This document shows, piece after piece, positions 23,491 to 35,439 of a stretch of DNA of 64,000 bases. The position numbers were made by a program, and so were the translations under genes. Location of the stretch: NCBI GenBank assembly GCA_001972305.1, contig BDDD01002105.1:124001-188000 (forward strand), written 5' to 3'. Under the pieces are notes generated by a model. It was given only the letters and a program-made list of their open reading frames with translations. It was not told the origin of the DNA and ran no database searches. Within the stretch, counting starts at the first letter, position 1, and every line of letters starts with the position of its first letter. This DNA is from Cephalotus follicularis (taxonomy: Eukaryota; Streptophyta; Magnoliopsida; Oxalidales; Cephalotaceae).

Positions 23491-24218
23491 AGGACTTGCT
23501 TCAAAATCGTTTGCAAACGGGGATGGAGTAAGAGTGCATGACATTGGGGCCAGGAGGTGGCGACGGTCACGACGATTGGCTTGTCTGGTTCCTTTTGGGG
23601 ACATATTTACTGCTTGTGTTGATATAACTTATGAGTTATACTTGTACTGTGAGCATGCATATATTTTTATATTTACATACTGAGGTATACTTATTGTGAA
23701 AAATACATGTCATGGCTCATCATAATGCATTCATTCATGATACTCATTACCATGTGACTCGAACTGTATTTATGGGTTTATTCACTTAGCCGAGTGAGGA
23801 CAAAGGCTAACCCCTACTGTAACAGATTGACGGAGTGGATGTGATATGGAGCATGCATGGAGACTTAAAGAGAAGACTTTGTTATCTCTCTTATTTATGT
23901 ATTTGAGTTATTGAACATTGATCATGTTATTCGGATTTTGTAACAAATGATATTTTGTTATCTCGTACTGTATTATTTCACGCTCCGTTTATGGGCGATC
24001 GACAGTTATGCAGGGTTTTGTGTAAACCCGTTGGGCATCACGTAGTATGGGATGCGTGATGCGTGATGCGTGTTTAAATTCGGCTAATTTATGTTATTTC
24101 TTCTGCTACTGAAGGTTTTTATTTATTGGTAATTTTGCATGAGCTGGATTATATTATGTTGATTGCCTTACCACTTTATGTGTTGTCTTAATTTGAAAAA
24201 CGGGGGCGTGACACACAC

Positions 24219-24617
24219 ATACGATCCAATGAGCCCAATATGGCTAACATATTAATTTTCCTTCAATCGCATATCTAATATGCGGTAGTAACAACACTCA
24301 ACCCATGCTAGAACATTTTGACTGTGATGTAGCTCTTAGCTAATCAAAATGCTTTTCACTTGGTAATACCTCTAGCTACTATCCTCCACCTTTTGACATA
24401 TTCCAAGCATTTATCAATCACACCAGTGATCAGGCACCTAAGCTTGATTTGAAATCTGATTCAACGATTAATTCCCAGAATATCCCAGAGTACCAGTATG
24501 ACTAAACCATTGCTCCTAGACCATCTAAAAACTCCCAGAAAAACATCTAATATTTTTCTTCCCAGATCCGTGGAGTTAATCTCTCAATTAATTTCCACGG
24601 TGATCGTTCGAATTCCA
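24219..24617. repeat. Repeat R, copy 3, second part
   Basis: The sequence matches R copy 1 around 905-1030 (cccagaatatcccagagta, ctagaccatc, gatccgtgga). It ends at element C. No gene is seen. Confidence 0.55.
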
Positions 24618-27276
24618 ATTAACGCCCGAGATATTCATATGTTGTATTTTCACGATGTAAATGTACTTTTATTTTGAAATTAATAAAATGACTGATTTCT
24701 CAACTTCGATGACGTTTTCCTTTTTACATAATGTTGTTTTGAGTTATGTAATGTTAAGGAATGTTCAGGTATATCACTTGAAATGATGGGTTGAATTTCA
24801 GAAGAGATTGGCCCAAACAGCCGACTGTCTTGTAAGAACAGCAGATTGAATGGTTATATGGGAGCAGCCGACTATTTGTGGAAGCAGTCGACTGGATGGC
24901 TTCACGATTCCAGCCGATTGTTGGGTGAGAACAGCTGACTGGACGACACTCTGTCAGCAAACATGTGAAGCGATCACATGCAGCAGCTGACGAGAAAGAT
25001 GTGGGGCAACACTTGGGAGTCATGCGGCTCATGCAAGGAAAAGAGACAACACCTGCATGCTACACGGACCGAATTTGAGGTAGAACTTTAGAGTTGGTGC
25101 ATGAGAGTTGCCAAATTAGGAAGAAAATGGCACATGGACATGCAAAATCAGGCAGGAGAAGGGGGAGAGAATCCAGCTACTTAAAGCTTCCCTCCTTACG
25201 CCGTCTGCCGAGCTATTGAAACCAGAGAGGAACTGTAATTTTTGAAGGGAAGAAAACAGTGTAGTGAGGGGGAAACATGAGAGGTCTTGTGAGAGAAAGA
25301 AGGAGAACCTTACCTCCTCTGTTGAACCAAGAAAAGCTAGGACTTGGTGCTTGGACCTGGACTTGCAAAACAGACATGGGAAGCTTGGAGGAGCTACTGT
25401 TTGGACTAAAAGAAGTGGACATCTAACTTGGAAACAAAAGCTATCGGATGTTATATTTGTATCTTGAGCTCAAAGTTACTAGATGTTATGTGATTGAATG
25501 CCTGGTTGTATGAACTGTGGTTTTCGACTTTAGGTCATGGTTACTGTTGACTTTATCTTCCATGCCCACTGTTCGGAATCAAATGAGATTATGCACATGC
25601 ATGTTGAGTTTAATCATGGTGTTGATTTGCTTGATGAAATGCATGTTAAATGTGGTGTTTTATGGACGATATGATAACTAGTACTGATATTATGTCCTGT
25701 AAATAATGAATGTTTAGCCTGCAATGATCTGTTTGAGTAGATAGATCGAATTGCCTACTTCTGGTTTGCTGAGCAACCGACATTTGAAGGAAGACAGTCG
25801 ACTGCTCAACGGAAACAGACGACAATAAAGGGAAAACAGTTGACTGCTTATGCGTTGTCCTACCCAGGAAGTGGCAGAAATGTGTTATCTGAACGATGTT
25901 ATGAACGGTTGTGTAGTTACAGTCTACTGTTGAAGGATAACAGCCGACTGCCAAATAGACAGCCAACTGGTAAAAGAAACCAGCCGACTACCGTTGTACT
26001 GCTCGACCCAGAACAACCGACTGGTAAGGAATCCAGCCGACTGTCAGGATGCTGTTTGGACTTCTCTTTCCTAAATGATGCGTGATGATCCCGATTTTGA
26101 TTAGGATGCATTAGAACATTTGTATGCATTGCATATGTACTGATTACTGCTTGTATAACAACTGTTTATGAACTGTTATGATTTCTAATTTCTTACATTA
26201 ATTTAGAAATGCACATATGACTTTGAAAGCTACTACGTTTGAGTACGAAGATATAAAATGAGTATTGTTATATTTTCGAACATGCTGGGAAAGCAATTTC
26301 CACCACTGAAACTTTTTAAAGTATTTTCTACCTATTGGAAATACATATTTCGAATGTTTATGACTTTTGAAAAACATTTTGAATTGAATTGCCTGTTATT
26401 GATCTAACTATCATTACTGTACTGTTTACTGTGACTATTCGTTGTTCATGCTCTGTGAATTTACTGTGTTTGTGCTTGAGTCGTACTAGTTGCATGGCAG
26501 GGACTACCAGCGATGACTAGTGGAAGGGTTGACCTAGCGGCCAGGAGTTGGCTGGGTAACTCACCGTACTGTACTGTTGTCTTGCTTGGTTGCCTGGAGA
26601 AGGGACCAAAGTGGTAGTGCAAGATGGTGCCAGGAGTTGGCGGCGTTGTACATACTTAATGCCTGTTTGGTGTCCCTTTGTGGACTTAATGTACTGTTTA
26701 CTAGTCTTTTTCGAACACTACTGAGCCTGTTGTTGTAGCCCTGACCGGGTTACTACTGTACTATTATTGCATACATATATTTTCATATATATATCAACTT
26801 GTATTTTCTACTACACTGCATCATCTACGCATACATTTCATGACATGCATGTAATGTTGATCCCAAATTACTCTTATGACTTAGTCGAGTGAGGACAAAG
26901 GCTAACCTCTCACTTTACAGATTGAGGCCTGGGAGTCAACATGGATGAAGTACAAGTTTTAATAATGTTTTTACTAGGGGTTTTGTTCCCTTGGGTGTTG
27001 TGTACTGTATTTTTCGGTTACTTGACTTATGATGACACTAGATAATGTACTTTGGATCACGTTCCATTTTGTGGGCTATTAACTATGACAGACATGTATT
27101 TGGTAACGTACAGTATGGGATGCACGTTACATGTTTTTCAGCCTATGAGTTTTAATGCTTCCGCAACCGACATCTTGTTTGAAAAGTTTAAATTTTATGG
27201 TATTTGCATAAGCTAAATCTTGATGTTAATTGCCTTTACCACTTTTATGTGTGTTTATCAAAAGCGGGGTGTGACA
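24618..27276 (+). repeat. 5' LTR of element C
   Basis: It ends GGGGTGTGACA just before the PBS. It carries GTCGAC-core arrays at 24818-24945 and 25770-26045 (many copies decayed to GCCGAC or GTTGAC) and the acceptor-like box at 26879. The donor-like box is lost here (gaaacaaaagctatc at 25431) but intact in the 3' LTR. Confidence 0.88.
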
Positions 27277-27280
27277 AGAG

Positions 27281-27292
27281 TGGTATAAGAGC
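27281..27292 (+). other. Primer binding site of element C
   Basis: TGGTATAAGAGC, one base from the initiator-Met tRNA type TGGTATCAGAGC, lies 4 bases after the 5' LTR. Confidence 0.85.
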
Positions 27293-27387
27293 ATATTCCA
27301 TATATCTTATCTATGATATTTTCTTTGGAAATTAATGAGTTGTTTTCCTAAAGTTGTGACTAATCGTCATCCTTCTTATAGGAACAA

Positions 27388-30300
27388 ATGGATAGAAGGA
27401 GAACACATTCTAGGGCTACATCTATTGGAGCTAATGCCCATGCGGAAGCGAATGTTCCGCAAGGGATGAATGTCCCCCGGAATGAGAGAGATCCGATGAC
27501 CCGAATTACGGATTATTTTCATCAGTAGATGGCCTTTAATATGGCTAATGCGTACGAGATGCGCTAGTGCTATGCGCAAGCTCGACTGCGACTTAGAGCT
27601 CCTGACCATTGCCCGGGAGAGGATGGTAATGAGTTTGGGAGGGACATTGAAAGGTTCATGAGGCAGAATCCACCCAGTTTCCGAGGGGAACTTGATGCCA
27701 CCATTTCCGAGAGATGGCTGCAGGATTTGGAAAAAATCTTTGAAGTGATGAACTGTACGGATAATCAAAAACTGAAGTTTGATGTATACCGTCTATGGGG
27801 TGAGGCCACTCATTGGTGGGAGATGGTCAAAGCAAAGTGGGATCTCAAAGGCTTGACAACACTTCGGACAAATTCGAGACAGAATTCATGGAGACCTATG
27901 TTCCAAGGATTGAGCAAGAGCGACGGGAGACGGAGCTCTTGAAATTGCGACAGGGGGAGATGATGGTGACAGAGTATCAAGAAAGGTTCTTGGAGCTAGC
28001 CAGACATTCACCCTATCTAGTAGCTGATGAAGTGAAGGAGATACAGAGGTTTCTCAGAGGTTTGCGGTCGGATCTTTGATCAAGAATTAGGGCTATGGAA
28101 CTGGGGACTTTTGTGGAGGTTGCTCAGAAAGCAAGACTACTGGAGAGCATATCCAGTGAAGACCGGGCTTAGATGGCTCGCGCACAATAGAATAAACAGA
28201 GTCCTACACAATCCAGACCAGCATCGTCGAAATGGCAAGATGGGGGTTCTCTGAAGAAGTCGTCCAAGAGCAAATCTCAGCAAACAGCTTCACAGGGTTC
28301 TCCCAGCCAGGGGAGTAATGCAAGATCCAGAGGTTGTTTCTATTGTGGTCGGATAGGCCACCAACAGAAAGTTTGCGGGAGGTATAATGGCTGGTGCTTG
28401 AGGTGCGGGGCACCTAGTCATTCGGTGAAAGATTGTCCGAAGAGTTTAGCTACAACACCTACTAGGCCAAGAAGTAATAGTGGTGCGACAGCCGGACTGT
28501 CGCAGAGGAGAGACACCAACAAGGGCATCGCAAAAGGTAGAGTTTTTGTACTTGCTCAGACTGAGGTTCCGCAGTGGACTTCTGTTGTTGGAGGTACTTT
28601 GTATATCTATGGTTTTTCTGCTAGAGTGTTGGTGGATTCTGGAGCATCGCATTCTTTTATATCTGCACGTTTTTCATCTTGCTTAGATGCTACCCCTGAC
28701 TTCATGTCATATATGCTTGATGTGAGTACACTGACTGAGACTTCTATGTACACTGACTCGATATATAGGTGTTGTGAGATGTCTATGGCAGGCATTTCTT
28801 TGTATGTAGATTTGATAGTACTACCTATCCGTGACTTCGATGTTATACTGGTGATGGATAGGCTATCAGCACACCGTGCTCGGATGGATTTTTATAATAA
28901 AACTGTGGTTTTTTGTCTACCCGATGGAACGACATTTCAGTTCAAGGGAAACAAAGGGTTCTCGACACCGATCATATCCTTTATTCGAACATCGAGCTAT
29001 CTAGAGAGGGGATACGAATGATACCTGGCTTACGTAATTGACTGAAGGAAAGAGAAAGGTTTAAGTCTGGAGGAGATTTTGGTGTGTGTGAATTTCAGGA
29101 TGTGTTTCCTGATGACTTGGGGTCCTTACCACCGAAGAGAAGTATGGAGTTCATTATTGATCTCGTTCCTGGAATGGCTCCTATCTCTAGAACACCTTAT
29201 CGGATGGCTCCTACCGAGATGCGAGAGCTGAAGTTACAGTTGCAAGACCTGATTGATAAAAGTTTTGTTAGACCTAGTGTTTCTCCGTGGGGTGCGCCTG
29301 TGTTATTTGTCAAGAAGAAAGATGGGTCGATGAGGCTTTGCATCGACTACAGAATATTGAACAAGGCAACTATTAAGAACAAATACCCCCTTCCACATAT
29401 CGAGGATTTGTTTGACCAGTTGCAAGTGTCAAGGGTATTTTCCAAGCTCGATTTGAGATCGGGTTATCACCAACTGAGGGTAAGGGAAGGAGACATTGAG
29501 AATACTGCCTTCCAGACAAGGTATAGTCACTACGAGTTCTTGGTGATGCCGTTTGTTGTTACCAATGTGCCGGCAGCTTTCATGTCATTGATGAATGACG
29601 TATTCCGGCAATACGTGGATCAGTTTGTCATAGTGTTTATTGATGACATACTGGTATACTCGAGGAGTGAGGAGGAACACACTCATCATCTGAGGCTGGT
29701 ATTGCAGGTTCTCAGAGTGCATTGGTTGTACGCCATGTTTGGCAAGTGTGAATTCTAGCTTGATCATGTGATCTTTCTCGGTCACATCATATCTGGGGAA
29801 TGCTTGACGGTGGATCCGTCAAAAACCGAAGTTGTGCGAGACTTGCCGCAACCAAGAAACGTAACTAAAGTGCGCAGTTTTCTTGGCTTGGCATGGTATT
29901 GCAGGAGGTTTATCCAGAACTTTTAGAGGATAGTCGTGCCTTTGACCAGACTGGCCTAGAAGAAGACCTTATTTGTTTGGGACGAACATTGTGAAGCTAG
30001 TTTATGTGAGCTGAAGGATCAGTTGGTTTTTTCTCCTATCTTGGCATTAGCTGATGGTAATGAGGGCTTTGCATTCTATAGTGATGCTTCGGGTAAGGGC
30101 TTGGGCTGCGTACTGATGCAGTGAGGTAGTGTGATCTCCTATGCTTCTCGAAAGCTAAAGCCGTATGAAGAAAACTACCCGACGCATGACCTTGAACTTG
30201 CAACTATTATCTTCGCCCTTCAGAAGTGGAGGCACTATCTTTAGGGGGCACAATTTGAAATCTTTACAAATCATATGAGTTTGAGGTACCTGTTCTACCA

Positions 30301-31954
30301 AGATACACTGAACATGAGGCAACAAAGGTGGGTGGAATTCTTTAACTATTATGATTGTAGTGTTCTATACCATCCGGGGAAAGTGAATATTTTCACTGAT
30401 GCCTTGAGTCGCAAGGCTATGATTGCCAGCACGATGGTCTCTCAATGGAAGATGTTAGAAGACTTCCAAGAATGGTCCCCGTTTAATCAGTCACCTAGAG
30501 TCTTTGTGTCTAGCATATGAGTGTGACAAGTGCTACTAGATCATATGAAGGATGCACAGTCATGAGATCCTGAGTTGCAGCAGAATCGAGAGAATCTTGA
30601 TTCGGAGTCCGATTTTCGGATACATGCCGATGGTGTTTTAAGATTTCAGGGGCGGGTATGCCATCCGAATGATAATGAGTCAAAGAGCGAGTTGCTTTAT
30701 GGGGCTCATAAATCTCAGTACAACATTCACCCTGGTAGCACAAAAATGTATCAGGACGTGAAGAGGGATTTCTGGTGGCTTGGCATGAAATGAGAAATTG
30801 CCGAGTATGTAGCAAGGTGTTTGACTTGCTAGATAGTTAAGGCCAAGCACTAGAGGCCGGCAGGATTATTGCAGCCGTTCCCAGTGGCGGAGTGGAAGTG
30901 GGAACACATAACTATGGATTTTGTTTCAGGATTTCCACTCACTAGGCATTGCCACAATGCAGTGTGGGTTATCGTGGATAGACTCACGAAGTCAACTCAT
31001 TTTCTTCCCACTCGTGTCACGGACTCAGTGAGCAAGTTGGCTTGTTTGTATGTTAAGGAGATCGTAAGACTGCATGGTGTTCTCGTGAGTATTGTTTGTG
31101 ACAGGGATGCGATCTTTACTTCCAACTTCTGAAAGAGATTTCAGACAGCTTTCGGGACGAAGCTGAACCTGAGTACTGCCTTTCACCCTCAAACAGATGG
31201 GCAGTCTGAGCGTACCGTCCAGACCTTGGAGGATATGCTCCAGGCTTGCGTTATCGACTTTGCTGGTACATGGGAGGATCGCATTCCTTTGATAGATTTT
31301 TCTTATAATAAAAACTATCATTCTAGTATCGGCATGGCACTGTTTGAAGAATTGTATGGGAGGAAGTGCAGATCTCCTGTTTGTTAGGATGAGGTCAGGG
31401 AGCGACCTTTACTCGGGACTGAGTTAGTGGAGGAAACATCAGAAAAGATCAAGGTGATTAAAGAGAAACTGCGTGCTACTCAAAGCCGGTAGAAGAGTTA
31501 TGTGGACAGTGTCAAGAGGAGGCCTTTGAACTTCAGTGTTGGTGATCATGTGTTCTTAAAGGTTTCACCATGGAAGGGCGTGCAATGGTTTTGGAAAAAG
31601 GGTAAATTAGCGTTGTGCTATATTGGTCCTTTTGAGATTTTGGAGAGAGTTTGGGAGGTAGCCTAACAGCTTGCCTTACCTCCTACACTGTCAAACGTGC
31701 ATGACGTCTTTCATGTGTCTATGCTGAGGAGATATATCTCGGACCCGTCACATGTCCTGGGTTATGATGTTGTTCTTGTATGAGATGACTTATCTTGTGA
31801 GGAGTTACCTGTGCGGATTCTAGATTGGAAGACAAAGACTTTGAGGAACCAAACCATCTCCATTGTCAATGTTCAATGGTTGTTCCACCGACTGGATGAG
31901 GCCACTTGGGAATGTGAGAAGGATATCTAAGACCGTTACCCACACTTGTTCTAG
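27388..31954 (+). pseudogene. gag-pol: Element C gag-pol (heavily mutated)
   Basis: The ATG at 27388 starts MDRRRTHSRATS, homologous to A. Recognisable in order: gag core (ATHWWEMV), zinc knuckles (the second is CGAPSHSVKDC after 28398), protease DSGASHSF (about 28634), RT with FIDDILVYS (about 29640), RNase H, integrase with [10 protein letters not shown] (about 31190), and the tail DRYPHLF ending at TAG 31952-31954. Stops include 27526, 27565, 28077, 29019, 29756, 31385, 31489 and others. Frameshifts lie near 27840 and 29060. Most stops fit C-to-T or G-to-A changes of Q, R or W codons. TAA at 31664-31666 is at the same codon as the TAA of element A (7502). Confidence 0.9.
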
Positions 31955-31985
31955 TACTGTTTTAATTTTGAGGACGAAATTCCTT

Positions 31986-31999
31986 GAAGGAGGGGTGGA
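31986..31999 (+). other. Polypurine tract of element C
   Basis: The run gaaggaggggtgga lies directly before the 3' LTR start TGTAACGCCC at 32000. Confidence 0.85.
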
Positions 32000-34679
32000 T
32001 GTAACGCCCAGGATTTTCATATATTGTATTTTCATGATGTAAATATATTTTTAGTGTGAAATTAATAAAATGACTGATTTCCCGACTTCAATGACGTTTT
32101 CCTTTTTACATAATGTTGTTTTGAGTTAAGTAATGTTAAGGAACTTTGAGTTATATCACTTGAAATGATGGGTTGAATTTCAGAAGAGATAGGCCCAAAC
32201 AGCCGACTGTCTTGTAAGAACAGTCGACTGAATGGTTATATGGGAGCAGCCGACTATTCGTGGAAGCAGTCGAATGGATGAGCTCGCGTTTCCAGCCGAC
32301 TGTTAGGTGAAAACAGCCGACAGGACGACACTCTGTCAGCAAACATGTGAAGTGATCACATGCAGCAGCTGACGGGAAAGATATGGGGCGACACTTGGGA
32401 GTCATGCGACTCATGCAAGGAAAAGAGACAGCACCTGCATGCTACCCAGACTGAATCTAAGGCAGAACCTGACAGGTAGTGCATGAGTGTTGCCAAAGTG
32501 GGAAGAAAATGGCACATGGACATGAAAAATCGAGCAGGAGAAAGGGGAGAGAATCAAGCTGCTTAAAGCTTCCCTCCTTACCCCATCTGCCGAGCTATTG
32601 AAACCAAAGAGGAACTGTGATTTTTGAAGGGAAGAAAACAGTGTAGTGAGGGGGAAACAGGAGAGGTCTTGTGAGATAAAGAAGGAGAACCTTACCTCCT
32701 CTGTTGAACCAAGAGAAGCTTGGACTTGGAGCTTGGACCTGGACTTGCAAACCAGACCTGGGAAGCTTGGAGAAGCTACTGTTCGGACTAAAAGAGGTGG
32801 ACTTACATATTCCTAACTTGGAATCAAAAGGTAGGGGAAGTTATATTTGTATCTTGAGCTCAAAGTTACTGGATGTCCTGTGATTGAATGCCTAGTTGTA
32901 TGAAATATGGTTTTTGAATTTAGGTCAGGCTTACTGCTGACTTTGTCTGCCATGCCCACTGTTCAGAATTAAATGAGATTATGCACATGCATGTTGAGTT
33001 TAATCATGGTGTTGATTTGCTTGATGAAATGCATGTTAAATATGGTGTTATATGGATGATATGATAACTAGTACTTATATTATGTCCTGTGAATAATGAA
33101 AGTTTAGCCTACAATGATCTGTTTGAGTAGATAGATCGAATTACATACTGTTGGTTCGCTGAGCAGCTGACTCTCGAAGGAAGACAGTTGACTACTCACC
33201 AGAAATAGTCGACTGTCAAGGGAAAATAGTCGACTGCTCATGCGTTGTCCTTCCCAGGAAGTGGCGGAAATGTGTTATCTGAACGATGTTATGAACGGTT
33301 GTGTAGTTACAGTTGACTATTGAAGGATAACAGCCGACTGCCAAATAAACAGCAAATTGGTAAAAGAAACCAGCCGACTACCCTTGTACTGCTTGACCCA
33401 GAACAACCGACTGGTAAGGAATCCAGCTGACTGTCAGGATGCTGTTTCGACTTCTCTTGCCTAAATGATGCGCGATGATCCCGATTCCGATTAGGATGCA
33501 TTAGAACATTTGTATGCATTACATATGTGCTAATTACTGCCTGTATAATAACCGTTTATGAACCGTTATGATTTCTAAATCGTTATATTAATTTAGAAAT
33601 GCACAAATGAGTTTGAAAGCTACTATGTTTGAGTACAAAGATATAAAATGAGTATTTTTATATTTTCGAACATGCTGGGAAAGCAATTTCCACTACTGAA
33701 ACTTTTTAAAGTATTTTCTACCTATTGGAAATACATATTTCGAATGTTTATGACTTTTGAAAAACATTTTGAAATGAACTACCTGTTGTTGATCTAATGA
33801 TCATTACTTTACTATTTACTGTGACTATTCATTGTTCATGCTCTGTCAATTTACTGTGCTTGTGCTTGAGCCGTACTAGTTGCGTGGCGGGGACCGCCAG
33901 TAATGACTAGTGGCAGGGTTGATCTAGGGACCAGGAGTAGGCTGGGTAACTCATTGTACTGTACTGTTATCTTGCTTGGTTGCCTGGAGAAGGGACCGAA
34001 GTGGGAGTGCAACGTTGGGCCAGGAGTTGGCAGCGTTGTACATACTGACTGCCTGTTTGTGGTCCCTTTGTGGACTTACTGTATTGTTTACTGGTCCTTT
34101 TCGGTCAGTACTATGCCTGTTGTTGTAGCCCTGGCCGGGTTACTATTGTACTGTTATTGCATACATATATTTTCAAATATATATATCATTTGGTATTTTC
34201 CACTGCACTACATCATCTACGCATACATTTCATGACATGCATGTAATGTTGATCCCAAATTACTCTTATGACTTAGTCGAGTGAGGACAAAGGCTAACCC
34301 CCTACTTTACAGATTGATGCGGTGGGCCAGCTTGGTAGTCAGCATGGATTATGTACAAGTTTTAATAATGTTTTTACTAGGGGTTATGTTCCCTTGGGTG
34401 TTGTGTACTGTATTTTCCGGTTACTTGACTTATGATGATATTGGATGTTGTACTTTGGATCACGCTATGTTTTGTGGGCTTTTAATTATGACAGACATAT
34501 ATTTGGTAACGTGTAGTATGGGATACACGTTACATGTTTTTCAGCTTATGAGTTTTAATGCTACCGCAGCTGATATCTTGTTTGAAAAGTTTAAATTTTA
34601 TGGTATTTGCATAAGTTGAATCTTGATGTTAATTACCTTTATCACTTTTATGTGTGTTTATCGAAAGCGGGGTGTGACA
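32000..34679 (+). repeat. 3' LTR of element C (2,680 bp)
   Basis: It starts TGTAACGCCCAGG and ends GGGGTGTGACA. It has GTCGAC-core arrays at 32198-32320 and 33170-33440, the donor-like box at 32831 and the acceptor-like box at 34271. Confidence 0.9.
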
Positions 34680-35435
34680 GTCTAGGGTATGGATCACTGT
34701 CACCCTATATGAAAGCCGTGACGACTATAAATCTGGTACAACATTGCGACTATCGGTGCACCTCCCTGGAAACCTAGTTTCCAGTCCACTAGAACCTGGT
34801 CAGGTTTTTCCATGTCTGTAATGGACACAAAAGGTATAGACCTGATCACCCTGCCTACAGGTGTGATGATCCCATATTGCGCAATCGCTCACACTAGCAC
34901 GCATCTCCCACAAGACCCAAAGACATGCCATTTGCCAACTCTCTGAGCTGGGTATGTTGGAAATCAAAGCCATGCCGTCACTACGCAATGTCAAGCAACC
35001 ACTCAGGTCTAAGGAATAGCCCAGGTAGTTTGCCTACTAGTCACGTAGTGACTATACACCACTGACATAGATAGGAATCCTATTGACATAGGTAGCATTA
35101 TCCATACAGGTTTCCTATGGTAGGTCAAGTTCAGTGACCATGCTCTAAGAATGCACCCCATAATAGGCCCTTTGCTCTAGCCAAATGACAATGAGATACT
35201 CCATCCTTAACTATTGGGATACGTGCCTAACTACCACAAGTCTATCTGGTTCTACTATTGCCCAAAGATAGTTAACCAACGACTTGGAACATTTTGTCAA
35301 AAGAGAGTAAGGTAGTCGTTCTCATAGCCTCTACGGCACGACATCCAACCTTTTGTAACACAGGGCGCCATGTGTGCTTACAGTTAATGTGTAAATTAAA
35401 TTGAGACATAGATATTGTTTACAGAAACTTAACAT
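34680..35435. repeat. Repeat R, copy 3, third part
   Basis: It matches R copy 1 around 1118-1508 plus 9595-9960 (tagggtatggatcact, caggtctaagg, gtgactatac, tttcctatggt-aggt, gacttggaacatt). It keeps the roughly 130-base segment that copy 2 lacks. No gene is seen. Confidence 0.65.
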
Positions 35436-35439
35436 AACA

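Larger units (their letters stand above)
12387..24213 (+). mobile_element. S1: solo LTR of a Ty3 element, split by element B
   Basis: It starts TGTAATGCCCGG and ends GGGGGCGTGACA, flanked by the 5-bp repeat cacac (12382-12386 and 24214-24218). Only LTR sequence lies between these ends (12387-13009 and 22118-24213), apart from nested element B at 13010-22112. An intact TSD with no internal region marks a solo LTR left by LTR-LTR recombination. It has the donor-like box at 22339 and the acceptor-like box at 23784. Confidence 0.85.
24618..34679 (+). mobile_element. Element C: old Ty3/gypsy Tekay-like retrotransposon
   Basis: LTRs lie at 24618-27276 and 32000-34679, with PBS, polyprotein remains and polypurine tract between them. 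The protein is closest to A of the elements here. By-eye LTR divergence in the first 400 bases is about 9%, so it is the oldest complete copy. The 5' LTR start is mutated (ATTAACGCCC instead of TGTAACGCCC). The flanks ttcca and gtcta do not form a TSD, and some R sequence is missing between them. Confidence 0.88.

Noticed and set aside
33903-34619. ORFs of 110-112 codons in the C 3' LTR with hydrophobic stretches
   Set aside because: They overlap conserved LTR boxes, are not open in the 5' LTR, and no domain is recognised.
35355-35370. tgtaacac at 35355 as the missing end of LTR S2
   Set aside because: The surrounding text aligns with repeat R copy 1 (about 9885-9900), so it belongs to R; the S2 match starts about 85 bases later.
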